Assembly (NCBI GenBank): GCA_023336205.1
Contig: JALQCR010000001.1
Span: 62,001 to 126,000 of the forward strand
Length of the DNA stretch: 64,000 nucleotides
Source of the DNA: Pseudanabaena sp. Salubria-1
Lineage (GTDB): Bacteria > Cyanobacteriota > Cyanobacteriia > Pseudanabaenales > Pseudanabaenaceae
Reading direction: 5' to 3'
Below are positions 9,252-17,263 of this stretch, one piece after another. A program made the translations under genes and the position numbers. The notes beneath the pieces are model-generated. The model was given only the letters and a program-made list of their open reading frames with translations, ran no database searches and had not been told where the DNA came from. Positions within the stretch are counted from its first letter, which is position 1. Every line of letters begins with the position of its first letter.

Positions 9252-9914
9252 ATGGCTAGTTATGATAGTTACGTTTATGCGATCGCGGTGCTGTTGCCCA
9301 TATCAGCATCAATGTTGGTATTCCAGACCAATCCTTACCACGCCCTAATCACTCGCGGTATCTTGGGCGCAGTATCGGCGTTAATCTATACCATTTTGGG
9401 TGCGGCGGATGTAGCGTTAACCGATGCTCTAGTCGGCTCTTTTTTAGCGACGATGCTTTATGCAGTTGCGGTACGATCGTCTTTAGTATTGCGTTTGGGT
9501 GTGGTCGAGGAAATTGCGATCGCCCATGACTTAGAAGCAGAATTCAATAAGATTGATAATCCGTTTACACAGTTGGAGAAACCGTCAGAACAATTAGAGC
9601 CGATCAAACAATCTTCAGGTACTCCTGAAAATCTACAGTTGTCTATCACTAATTTTGGGCAACTGGTAAATGCTCTAAAAATCACTTTTAGTAAGTACTA
9701 TATGCGTATTGAGTTAGTTCCTCATGAGAACGAAATAGATCTAGAAAAATCTCTAATCGATAAAAATGTCCATGCAATTTTACATAGTTCGGAGCGTCAG
9801 GAAGATACAGATACTAAATTTTATAAAATCGAAATACGTTTGCCTCGTCTTTACGAGATTATGCAAGCAGACCCAGCTTTGTCGAATATTCAATTAACTT
9901 ACAAAGAGAGATGA
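9252..9914 (+). CDS. DUF4040 / MnhA C-terminal-like subunit with long soluble tail
   Basis: The first ~80 residues form hydrophobic helices with RGILGAVSALIYTILGAADVALTDALVGS. This is the DUF4040 (MbhD-like) module that in many bacteria is the C-terminal part of MnhA. Residues ~95-220 are soluble and charged, and I do not recognise them. The start directly abuts the mnhG stop. No large MnhA NuoL-like subunit is visible in the operon, so this short protein probably replaces the MnhA C-terminus, as in other cyanobacterial Mrp operons. Confidence 0.75.
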   Translation: MASYDSYVYAIAVLLPISASMLVFQTNPYHALITRGILGAVSALIYTILGAADVALTDALVGSFLATMLYAVAVRSSLVLRLGVVEEIAIAHDLEAEFNKIDNPFTQLEKPSEQLEPIKQSSGTPENLQLSITNFGQLVNALKITFSKYYMRIELVPHENEIDLEKSLIDKNVHAILHSSERQEDTDTKFYKIEIRLPRLYEIMQADPALSNIQLTYKER

Positions 9915-10034
9915 CAAAGAGAGATTACAAAGCAGAGATGCCAAAGAATGATTACAGCTATCTCCGAAACTTTTAATTACCGTCATTCCTGACGCTAAAA
10001 CCCTACCGCTTTTAGCCCTACCCCTCAAACAATT
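9915..10034. other. Gap with short degenerate AC AAAGAGAGAT repeats
   Basis: The 120 bp between the DUF4040 gene and mnhB begin with imperfect repeats of ACAAAGAGAGAT/GATTACAAAG. I see no gene or convincing terminator, so the operon probably continues. Confidence 0.4.
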
Positions 10035-10694
10035 ATGAAATGGATTTACATAGTCGCAGGCATCGCTTTTTATATCAAAATGTTATTTATCGCTAATCCC
10101 GCGCCTCGATTGTCATTCTCGATTGTAGAAGCGATCGCACAAGATAGCGGGGTAAGTAATGTAGTTTCAGGAATAATTTTTCGTAATCGGCTTTATGACA
10201 CTATTTTTGAAGTAATTGTGTTTACGATCGCGATTATGGGTGCAAACTTTTTGCTGGCTAATGAGAAGCCTTTTACCCGAATTTATCAATTTGCGGATCA
10301 GACTTCGATTGTACTAGCTCAACTAGGGGCTACTATTGCCGCTTTAGTAGGGATTGAGCTAGCAATTCGTGGACACCTGAGTCCAGGGGGAGGCTTTGCC
10401 GCAGGTGTTGCTGGTGGAACTGCGATCGGCTTGATTGCGATTACTTCTCCTCCAGAAAAACTCCAAAATATCTATAAGCGATGGCACGCCGCAACTTGGG
10501 AGAAAATATCAGTTCTTATTTTTATTGTCCTATCGGTGGTTTCGCTTTCAGGTATAGAGCTACCCCATGGTCAGATGGGAGAACTAATTAGTGGTGGTAT
10601 GATCCCGTTTTTAAATATCCTTGTCGCGATCAAAGTAGCTCTGGGCTCATGGTCAGCCGTATTAGTTTTTATTCGATATCGAGGATTGTTATAG
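10035..10694 (+). CDS. mnhB: MbhE-like/MnhB fusion subunit of Mrp antiporter
   Basis: The protein has 219 residues. The C-terminal half (about 100-219) is MnhB, with the diagnostic GHLSPGGGFAAGVAGGTAIG stretch. The N-terminal half contains SGIIFRNRLYDTIFEVIVFTIAIMGA, which matches the end of MnhA (the MbhE module). Genes 9252 and 10035 therefore together carry the MnhA C-terminus and MnhB. It is the last gene of the antiporter cluster, followed by palindromic repeats. Confidence 0.82.
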   Translation: MKWIYIVAGIAFYIKMLFIANPAPRLSFSIVEAIAQDSGVSNVVSGIIFRNRLYDTIFEVIVFTIAIMGANFLLANEKPFTRIYQFADQTSIVLAQLGATIAALVGIELAIRGHLSPGGGFAAGVAGGTAIGLIAITSPPEKLQNIYKRWHAATWEKISVLIFIVLSVVSLSGIELPHGQMGELISGGMIPFLNILVAIKVALGSWSAVLVFIRYRGLL

Positions 10695-10734
10695 ATCTCA
10701 AACCCTAAACTGTAGAGGAGATGCTTTTATAGCA

Positions 10735-10902
10735 ATGAAAGTTTTGCTTACTGCGCTTTGCGCTCAAACCCAAACCAAGAAAAAATTTAAAAGCGTTGCG
10801 AAGCAACGCTTTTAAATTTTTTCTTGTGGTTCGTTTGATCGGTAATTGCTGTAAATGAAAGCGGCGCTTCGTGCCGCTTTCATTTATTTGGGTTTTATAT
10901 GG
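10735..10902. repeat. Variable-hairpin repeat, copy 1 (two strong hairpins)
   Basis: A conserved frame (GCGCTTTGCGCTCAAACCCAAACC... then GTGGTTCGTTTGATCGG and AATTGCTGTAA) encloses a perfect 23-bp stem hairpin at 10777-10825 with a GAA loop. A second hairpin (13-bp stem) lies at 10853-10885. The same frame with a different stem occurs at 29155-29235, and its left part at 62390-62425. Lying between the convergent mnhB and SPFH genes, it may also serve as a bidirectional terminator. Confidence 0.65.
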
Positions 10903-10924
10903 ATTGTTTTTTCCTTTGAGAACC

Positions 10925-11959
10925 CTAATTGCTGCTAGAAGGATCTTTTTCGCTATCCGATGGTGGTGGAAATTGCTTAAGTTCAGGTAAATTGCGTAAC
11001 GTTGGGGGAATATTGCCACTTGCGCCATAGGGCTGCTTTGCGATCGCCTCAGTGATTTTCTCTGTCATTGTTTCAGTGATTTTGATATCGTTCATGGCTA
11101 ATAATGCTTGAATCGCCGCAGGGATGGAATCTGGGTCCATAAACAAAACCTTACTGCTAGGGCTTTCCCCGATCGCTTGTCCCATTTCTAGATATTTTTG
11201 GGCTAACAAATACTGTACCGCTTCCTTACCATTGGGATGCTTAGCGATCGCATTAGCAATCCGCTCGATCGACAGAGCCATCGCCTCAGTCTGTTCTAAT
11301 TGCACTTGACGTTCTGATTCTGCTAGTACCCGATTAGAGCGAGCTTCAGCTTCCGCTTTAGTTATTTCTGAAGTCTTTATCCCTTCAGATAGCGAAATCA
11401 TTGCTTTCTTCTCAATCTCGGCTGCCTTTTGTTTTTCCATCGACTGAAGAACTGAACTCGGGATCGTAATCTCACCAAGCCTGACTCGCAAGACGTTGAT
11501 TCCCCAATCTTGGGTGTCATTACTAATTCCCTTTAAAATTTCGGTATTAATTTCTTCTTGACCACCGATGATAAAATCCAGTTCGCAGCGTCCAATCTGG
11601 GTTTGAATTTGGGTTGTCAGCGATATTTGCAAAGACTGATCGACATTTTCAATGTTGTAGCGAGCTTTTTGGAGATCAGTAATTTGCCAATACATCGTGC
11701 CACTGACATTGACGCTAACATTATCAGAGGTCATGCAAGGCTGAGGCTTTAGTTCTAACACTTGCTCACGGGCGCTTTTGATTAAGGAGACACGATCTAT
11801 AAACGGCAGGACAATGTTGATGCCTGGTTCCATCGTCTTTTGATACTTCCCAAACCTTTCAACCAGTGCAATTTGTCCTTCTTCGATGATCCGAAAGGAG
11901 CGATAAATATAAGTGCCACTCAATAAAGCGAAAACAATGCTGAAAATTGTTGCTTCCAT
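10925..11959 (-). CDS. SPFH/prohibitin-family membrane protein
   Basis: This 344-residue protein has an N-terminal membrane anchor (residues ~1-20) and then the SPFH (stomatin/prohibitin/flotillin) domain, with VERFGKYQKTMEPGINIVLPFIDRV and the PCMTSDNVSVNVSGTMYWQI segment. A helical region (about 175-235) is rich in AEIEKKA/AEAEARSNRVLAESE, typical of coiled-coil oligomerisation. It resembles stomatin-like (slipin) proteins thought to scaffold membrane microdomains and proteases. No NfeD partner is adjacent. The proline- and serine-rich tail is unremarkable. Confidence 0.88.
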   Translation of the reverse strand: MEATIFSIVFALLSGTYIYRSFRIIEEGQIALVERFGKYQKTMEPGINIVLPFIDRVSLIKSAREQVLELKPQPCMTSDNVSVNVSGTMYWQITDLQKARYNIENVDQSLQISLTTQIQTQIGRCELDFIIGGQEEINTEILKGISNDTQDWGINVLRVRLGEITIPSSVLQSMEKQKAAEIEKKAMISLSEGIKTSEITKAEAEARSNRVLAESERQVQLEQTEAMALSIERIANAIAKHPNGKEAVQYLLAQKYLEMGQAIGESPSSKVLFMDPDSIPAAIQALLAMNDIKITETMTEKITEAIAKQPYGASGNIPPTLRNLPELKQFPPPSDSEKDPSSSN

Positions 11960-12001
11960 ATATGTAAACCAATGGTAGCGATTTATTTAGATGCTATCAA
12001 A

Positions 12002-12034
12002 ATATAAAAGACTGGCTTAGCCAGTCTTTTATAT
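12002..12034. terminator. Hairpin between SPFH and ftrV genes
   Basis: ATATAAAAGACTGGC pairs with its complement around a TTA loop and is flanked by T runs. It lies just after the ftrV stop on the minus strand and probably terminates ftrV. Confidence 0.65.
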
Positions 12035-12046
12035 GTTTTTGGTATC

Positions 12047-12271
12047 TTAACCAACTGATTCTATTTCGTGATCGCCTAAATGGGTTACAAATTTAGGTGT
12101 AAATCTCACCTCATAGGGATAGTTTGGACTGATCGGACGACCATTCCATTCCGTATGCACACGGACAATTTCACCTTCCAGCCCTGAAATGTCAAAGGAT
12201 TTGCCTTTGTGTTCAGGATGGTGGAAAACATTTAACGCTGTCTTGACACGAACGCGATCGCCAATCTTCAT
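12047..12271 (-). CDS. ftrV: Ferredoxin-thioredoxin reductase variable chain
   Basis: This 74-residue SH3-like beta-barrel protein is the variable (alpha) subunit of ferredoxin-thioredoxin reductase, which passes electrons from photosynthetically reduced ferredoxin to thioredoxin. Recognisable features are MKIGDRVRVK, the FHHPEHKG segment, ISGLEGEIVRVHTEWNGRPIS and PYEVRF. The ATG at 12271 gives the family N-terminus MKIGDRV; an upstream in-frame TTG would add six residues. The catalytic chain ftrC is not in this window. Confidence 0.88.
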   Translation of the reverse strand: MKIGDRVRVKTALNVFHHPEHKGKSFDISGLEGEIVRVHTEWNGRPISPNYPYEVRFTPKFVTHLGDHEIESVG

Positions 12272-12339
12272 AAACTCTGATATATCCAAATTTAAACGAG
12301 ATTTTTCAATTATCGCTTGTCTTTGTAGCCAATGCTATA

Positions 12340-12390
12340 AAACCCAAAAAACAAAAGCAACCCTTTGGGTTGCTTTTGTTTTTTGGGTTT
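12340..12390. terminator. Perfect 24-bp-stem hairpin after rsfS
   Basis: AAACCCAAAAAACAAAAGCA plus ACCC pairs perfectly with the complementary arm across a TTT loop. The rsfS stop codon lies at the edge of the 3' arm. It probably terminates rsfS on the minus strand; the long A/T stretches would serve either strand. Confidence 0.7.
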
Positions 12391-12835
12391 ATATTGCAGT
12401 TACAACTTCATCTTTTTCTGCTTCGTCTGGCAAAAACACTTCAAGTTTTGGTGCGTGACCCCAAAATGCCTCTAGGTCATAATATTCACGCTCTTGAGCC
12501 ATCATGGCATGGACAATTACATCGCCGTAATCGAGCAAAATCCAAGTGCCATCCTGCTCACCCGCAATATTTCTAGGCTTGCGCCCAAACTTTTCGGCGA
12601 TCTCTTCTTCAGCCATACCCGCGATCGCCCTTACTTGGGCTTTAGAAAATCCTGTGGCAATCACAAAATACTCAGCCAGACTTGACACTTCACCGATCGC
12701 TAGCAAAACGATATTTTCTCCCTTGCGATCATCGGCAGCGATCGCTGCTGCTTGTGCCATTTGATAGCTTTGGTCTTGCTCTCTCTCACTTAGTTTGAGA
12801 TCTGTGGGGGTATCGATATCGGTTGCGATGGTCAT
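12389..12835 (-). CDS. rsfS: Ribosomal silencing factor RsfS
   Basis: This 148-residue member of the RsfS/Iojap family binds ribosomal protein uL14 and blocks subunit joining under starvation. Conserved segments are YFVIATGFSKAQVRAIA, the GTWILLDYGDVIVHAM motif and REYYDLEAFWG. A charged N-terminal extension of about 30 residues precedes the domain. The downstream minus-strand neighbour is ftrV, separated by a terminator-like hairpin. Confidence 0.92.
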   Translation of the reverse strand: MTIATDIDTPTDLKLSEREQDQSYQMAQAAAIAADDRKGENIVLLAIGEVSSLAEYFVIATGFSKAQVRAIAGMAEEEIAEKFGRKPRNIAGEQDGTWILLDYGDVIVHAMMAQEREYYDLEAFWGHAPKLEVFLPDEAEKDEVVTAI

Positions 12836-12919
12836 AGTTGGCAGATGTACTCCTGATAAATTATTTCAACACACTAACATTGTAACTTGATCTCAAAGTT
12901 TGGAATGGTCTAAACATTT

Positions 12920-13058
12920 AAAGGCAGTGCTCTGTGCTGCCTTTAGAAAAACAAGAATGATAGCGGCGTGCTAATCCCGCCACTATCATTCTTGGGATCG
13001 ATTCAAAACCCAAAAGAGTAATGGCGGCGCAAAGTGCCGCCATTACTCTTTTGGGTTT
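12920..13058. repeat. Cluster of three successive hairpins
   Basis: Three inverted repeats stand in a row between rsfS and the GNAT gene: 12920-12944 (AAAGGCAG arms), 12954-12992 (AGAATGATAGCGGCG-type arms, one mismatch) and 13006-13058 (perfect 23-bp arms starting AAACCCAAAAGAG). The 254-bp gap holds no gene. The last could terminate the GNAT gene on the minus strand. Confidence 0.6.
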
Positions 13059-13089
13059 GCTCTCCTAAGCAAAGCTTGCTTTACTATAT

Positions 13090-13680
13090 TTAAAATCTTT
13101 TTTGTAATAACAATTTTTTGGGTCGCCCCATTAGCCAATAATTTACAATACCTTCTTGGCTATGCAGTCGGTAGCCAATGCGATCGTACAGATGACGAGC
13201 AGGATGATTGTCTTCAAGAACATGCATATAGAGCCGTGAAAAACCCCATTGTTTTACCGTTTGCTCTGCTGCCAACAAAAGTTGTTTTGCCACACCACGC
13301 CGTCTCCATTGAGGATGCACGGCAAGATTAAAAACATACGGATATTGCTGCATTTCGCGACCCAGCCAAAACTCACGATAGGGCTTAATAGGTACATATC
13401 GCATACAAATTTCTAGAGAAGCGATCGCTTGAAATTTATTGGCAGGATGGGTAGCCACAAGACACGCATAGCAGGGTGTTTTGTCTCCAAATCGACCGCT
13501 GAGATCAAGCATGATGCCGTAGCGCAAAATTGGATATACCAGATCCGTAAAGCAGCGTTTTAAGAAGTTGTCTTGGTGAACGGTATTCCGATAAAAGCTC
13601 TCAGTCAAGATATCGGATACATGACCAACATCTCTAGAGCTAGCTTGACGAATGGTAAACGAAGAAGATGGGCTTGGCAC
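13090..13680 (-). CDS. GNAT-family N-acetyltransferase
   Basis: This 196-residue single-domain GNAT protein has the acetyl-CoA binding motif A as VHPQWRRRGVAKQLLLAAEQ (Q/RxxGxA pattern) and motif B-like LYMHVLEDNHPARHLYDRIGY near the C-terminus. The substrate cannot be told; RimI-like or small-molecule acetylation are both possible. The start is a GTG at 13680, as no in-frame ATG is well placed. It is divergent from rsmA. Confidence 0.82.
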   Translation of the reverse strand: MPSPSSSFTIRQASSRDVGHVSDILTESFYRNTVHQDNFLKRCFTDLVYPILRYGIMLDLSGRFGDKTPCYACLVATHPANKFQAIASLEICMRYVPIKPYREFWLGREMQQYPYVFNLAVHPQWRRRGVAKQLLLAAEQTVKQWGFSRLYMHVLEDNHPARHLYDRIGYRLHSQEGIVNYWLMGRPKKLLLQKRF

Positions 13681-13747
13681 ATTCAGCGCTAACGGCTTAG
13701 CGAAAATAATTTAACGATCTCAGTTATTATCACTAATAAATTACCCA

Positions 13748-13792
13748 AAATTTGTAAGGTTGGGCTCCTTCGGCGTGCAACCTTACAAATTT
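13748..13792. repeat. Hairpin upstream of rsmA
   Basis: AAATTTGTAAGGTTG and its exact complement enclose a 15-base loop with CTTCGG. It sits between divergent genes, about 20 bp before the rsmA start, so it is not an ordinary terminator and could fold in the rsmA leader. Confidence 0.55.
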
Positions 13793-13813
13793 GGATCTAC
13801 TTGTGCGATCGCA

Positions 13814-14641
13814 ATGACCAATCTCGATAAACCCATCTACGTTCCTAGCAAAACTATTCGCCCCCGCAAACAATTTGGACAACATTGGTTGCGAAGTGAT
13901 GACGTTCTGAATAAAATTTTGCGTGCTGGACAATTGCAACCAAACGATCGCATTTTAGAAATTGGACCGGGGACGGGCAATCTCACTCGACTACTTTTAC
14001 CCTTTGTTGAGTCGCTCACCGCTGTGGAAATTGATCGCGATCTTTGTGAAAAGCTTCGTAAAACGATGCATCAAAAAAACTTCCAATTGATCGAAGGGAG
14101 CATTCTCGATATTCCTCTACCTGCGCAGACCAATAAAGTAATCGCTAATATTCCCTACAACATCACAGGCGAAATCCTCAAACGGTTATTGGGAACTCTT
14201 GCGGAGCCAGTTCAACAATTTGAGCAAATTGTATTGCTTGTTCAAAAAGAAATAGGCGATCGCTTAGCGGCAAAAGCTGGGCACAAAGCCTACAATGGGC
14301 TCAGCGTCAAGATTCAATATCTTGCTGAATGTCAGTTCATTTGTGATGTTCCTGCTACGGCTTTTTATCCACCACCCAAAGTTAACTCAGCTGTTGTTCG
14401 CATCATTCCCCGTCCACCTATTGCTCCTGCAAGCGATCCTAAGTTCTTAGATCGTCTGCTTACGCTCGGTTTTGCGACTAAGCGCAAGATGTTGCGAAAC
14501 AATTTAATTTTGGAAATCGATCGCGATCAATTGGTTCTCATTTTGGAGTCAATGGGAATTAATGGACAAGTAAGAGCCGAAGATCTAGATGTTGCTCAGT
14601 GGGTTGCTTTGAGTGAAGCCATAATCAAGTCGAAATCATAG
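13814..14641 (+). CDS. rsmA: 16S rRNA dimethyladenosine transferase
   Basis: RsmA/KsgA dimethylates A1518 and A1519 of 16S rRNA during small-subunit assembly. The ATG at 13814 gives 275 residues, and the core begins with RKQFGQHWL. SAM-binding motif I is ILEIGPGTGNLT, motif IV is NIPYNITGEIL, and FYPPPKVNSAVVR follows. An upstream in-frame TTG at 13760 would start inside a hairpin and is rejected. In many bacteria ispE follows; here a truncated Rpn-type gene lies convergent downstream. Confidence 0.92.
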   Translation: MTNLDKPIYVPSKTIRPRKQFGQHWLRSDDVLNKILRAGQLQPNDRILEIGPGTGNLTRLLLPFVESLTAVEIDRDLCEKLRKTMHQKNFQLIEGSILDIPLPAQTNKVIANIPYNITGEILKRLLGTLAEPVQQFEQIVLLVQKEIGDRLAAKAGHKAYNGLSVKIQYLAECQFICDVPATAFYPPPKVNSAVVRIIPRPPIAPASDPKFLDRLLTLGFATKRKMLRNNLILEIDRDQLVLILESMGINGQVRAEDLDVAQWVALSEAIIKSKS

Positions 14642-14707
14642 CAAATGGAATTTGATGCTATCGCTGACACATCCCAAAAATAGCGATCGCAGGTTACTTT
14701 TTGGAAG

Positions 14708-15224
14708 TTATGATTTAGGCGATCGCTTTGGTTTTGAAGACTTAGGCATCTTAGGCTGTTTTGTGGAAAGCTTTTGCAGCTTTTGGACTTGTTTGAGAGT
14801 CAGCCCTGTAAATTGGGCAACCAAATCTGTAGAGACGTTGGAAAGCAACATATTTAGAGCTATTTGACGGGTAGTTTCAGCTTTACCTTCAGCCTTGCCT
14901 TTTGCTTCGCCTTTTGCTTCGCCTTTTGCTTCGCCTTCCAATAAAATATCCTGATAAATCACTGATTCTTTCATGATTTCACTCCTTAGTAGTCTTTGGA
15001 TGATTGCTTTGTCTAAGGCTATACCCGATATTATAGCGGTAGATGCTGCTACGTTACTTTGGACTCGTTTATCGGCAATATGATCAATTTGTCTTGCCAC
15101 ATCCCTTAAAGTTTCTTCAGGGTTGTTTGTTTTGGTTAAAACAGCAAGTGGCAATAGCCCAAGGTACTGCCGAAAGATATCAGTGGGTTGTTCCCAGAGA
15201 CGGATGACATTAAATTCATGGTTT
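14708..15224 (-). pseudogene. Rpn/PD-(D/E)XK-type protein, C-terminal fragment cut by IS1-like element
   Basis: About 170 residues match the C-terminal 60% of the intact paralogue at 49058-49900 (shared FNVIRLWEQPT, SNVAASTAIISGIAL, QFTGLTLKQVQKLQKLS). The nuclease-bearing N-terminal half is missing. The break falls exactly at the left end of the IS1-like element (15225), at the position corresponding to GGLSHQ/FNVIRL of the paralogue. A run of EAKGEAKGEAKG repeats occurs in the middle. The frame runs on into the IS up to 15487, but those residues are not native. The family (Rpn-like/DUF4351) is associated with recombination-promoting nucleases. Confidence 0.8.
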
Positions 15225-16042
15225 GGTAGTCCTAAAAAGGAAAGGATGTAGGAAAATATCCAGATAGTTGATACAAAGTAAAGTAATGTCAGAAGCAAGG
15301 CCATCCTGTCCATCCTGCCAGTCCGTATCCGTTGTAAAAAACGGCAGTACACGACATGGAAAACAAAATTATAAATGTCGGGACTGTGGTCGTCAATTTG
15401 TAGAAAATCCACAGTGGCAGAGAGTTTCAGAGCGTACCCAAGACACTTATGACCTTCTTGAGAAACTACTACTAGAAAAAATCCCACTAGCTGGAATTGC
15501 CAGAGTCCTCAAGGTGTCAGAGAGATGGTTGCAAAGTTACGTCAATCATAAATATGAAAACGTTCCTCAGCAGGTGGAGGTAGAACCAAAACCAAAACGC
15601 CGTTTGACCATACAGATGGATGAATTGTGGTCTTTTGTGGACGACAAAGGCAATAAACAGTGGGTATGGCTTGCCATTGATGCCGAGACTCGTGAAATTG
15701 TCGGTTGTTATATAGGCGATCGCACTGGTGAATCAGCTCAGAAGTTATGGGAATCGTTGCCTAGCGTCTATCGCCAATGTGCGGTTATTTATACTGACTT
15801 CTATTCGTCTTATCCAGTTGTCCTGCCCAGCAAACGTCATAGGGCTGTCGGGAAAGAAACGGGAAAGACCAACTATATTGAGAGATTCAACTGTACGTTA
15901 CGTCAACGAGTATCAAGACTAGTTAGAAAGACCTTATCTTTTTCTAAGAAATTGGAAAATCACATTGGAGCCATTTGGAATTTTATTCATCATTACAACG
16001 ATTCTTTACCTCCGTGTGCGTCCTTTCCTTTTTAGGACTACC
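15225..16042 (+). mobile_element. IS1-family-like element, complete
   Basis: The 818-bp element has terminal inverted repeats starting GGTAGTCCTAAAAAGGAAAG at both ends and one transposase gene. No target-site duplication is found, because its right end abuts a truncated inverted copy (16043-16356) and the flanks belong to two different genes. Confidence 0.8.
15286..16035 (+). CDS. IS1-family transposase
   Basis: This protein of about 249 residues has an N-terminal zinc ribbon (CPSCQSVSVVKNG...CRDCG) and a helix-turn-helix region. Its IS1-type DDE domain has D in QMDELWSFVD, D in VIYTDFYSSYP, and E in KTNYIERFNCTLRQR. InsA- and InsB-like parts are in one continuous frame, unlike E. coli IS1, which needs frameshifting. 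ATG at 15286 is chosen over an upstream TTG. It appears intact. Confidence 0.85.
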   Translation: MSEARPSCPSCQSVSVVKNGSTRHGKQNYKCRDCGRQFVENPQWQRVSERTQDTYDLLEKLLLEKIPLAGIARVLKVSERWLQSYVNHKYENVPQQVEVEPKPKRRLTIQMDELWSFVDDKGNKQWVWLAIDAETREIVGCYIGDRTGESAQKLWESLPSVYRQCAVIYTDFYSSYPVVLPSKRHRAVGKETGKTNYIERFNCTLRQRVSRLVRKTLSFSKKLENHIGAIWNFIHHYNDSLPPCASFPF

Positions 16043-16356
16043 AACTTTGCAACCATCTCTCTGAGACCTTGAGGACTCTGGCAATTCCAGCTAGTGGGAT
16101 TTTTTCTAGTAGTAGTTTCTCAAGAAGGTCATAAGTGTCTTGGGTACGCTCTGAAACTCTCTGCCACTGTGGATTTTCTACAAATTGACGACCACAGTCC
16201 CGACATTTATAATTTTGTTTTCCATGTCGTGTACTGCCGTTTTTTACAACGGATACGGACTGGCAGGATGGACAGGATGGCCTTGCTTCTGACATTACTT
16301 TACTTTGTATCAACTATCTGGATATTTTCCTACATCCTTTCCTTTTTAGGACTACC
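16043..16356 (-). mobile_element. Truncated inverted copy of the IS1-like element (314 bp)
   Basis: This segment is the reverse complement of positions 15225-15538. It carries the same end (…GGACTACC at 16356) and encodes the first ~90 transposase residues, ending at SERWLQS. It abuts the complete copy without spacer, so the pair forms a head-to-head structure with identical left ends facing outwards. Confidence 0.85.
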
Positions 16357-17203
16357 AAAAAATCATATTGAAAGATGGACAGCACAACAAATTTTGGATG
16401 CTTTAAAAAGCTTGGACAAAATATTTTCTGCTGAAGATCTTTTTAACCAAGCATATGAACAACAATCACATGGAGATTATGAAATTGCAATCTCTAAATA
16501 TACTGAAGCAATTCAACTTAAGCCTGATTACATAATCGCTTACGCAGGAAGAGCAAGAGCTTTCAAGTTAATAAATGATGAGACTAATGCTAAAAAAGAT
16601 TTAGAGAAAGCTATTGCCTTATTCCCTATTTCCACAGCCGAAGCATATCACGGTAGAGCGATTGCTAAATCTGGATTGGATGATAAGCAGGGTGCAATTG
16701 ACGATCTTACTAAAGCTATTGAAATTAACCCTAACTATGTTGCTGCATATCGAGCTCGTGGAATAATTATGAACGAGTTAGGTGATACAGATAAAGCTAT
16801 CTCGGACTATAACGAAGCAATTCGTATAAATCCTAACTATGCAGATGTTTACTATGAGCTTGGGAAAATCAAGTTAAAAAAAGAAGATGAAATAGGAGCT
16901 ACGGCAGCTTATATCAATGCTATGCGTCTTAAACCTAACTATGCCAAGGCATATGTTGAGAGAGGGAATATAAGATTGAAAAGTGGAGCCAGTCAGTCCG
17001 CTATATCCGATTATAGTAAGGCAATTGATATCAGACCTAGCTATACTGTGGCTTATTTGAATCGTGGAATCGTTTACCAACATCTAAAGCAAAAAAAAGA
17101 AGCTTTAACAGATTTTCGAGAGGCGGCACGACTTTATCAACTTCAAGGAAAAATAGATGATTACAATGATGTACTAAGCCGTATTAAAAAGCTAGAAGGT
17201 TAA
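16357..17203 (+). pseudogene. TPR protein lacking its natural 5' end
   Basis: At least six 34-residue tetratricopeptide repeats are present (e.g. AISKYTEAIQLKPDYIIAYAGRA, AISDYNEAIRINPNYADVYY, AISDYSKAIDIRPSYTVAYLNRG). The reading frame continues upstream into the truncated IS1-like copy, where an ATG at 16268 would add a hydrophobic IS-encoded leader (ALLLTLLYFVSTIWIFSYIL). I see no credible native start after 16356, so the gene was probably beheaded by the rearrangement. The IS-derived leader could in principle act as a membrane anchor; that is speculation. Confidence 0.7.
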
Positions 17204-17263
17204 GAATTTTAGTAGCTGTTATAGCATCACAATATTTTAAAAGGAATCCAAGCTTGTAATTGA

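Noticed and set aside
10705..11028. 107-residue minus-strand frame over the repeat region
   Set aside because: It covers palindromic repeats and overlaps the end of the SPFH gene in another frame; no family resemblance.
13760..13813. Upstream TTG start for rsmA adding 18 residues
   Set aside because: The extension is encoded by a hairpin and is not part of the family; ATG at 13814 fits better.
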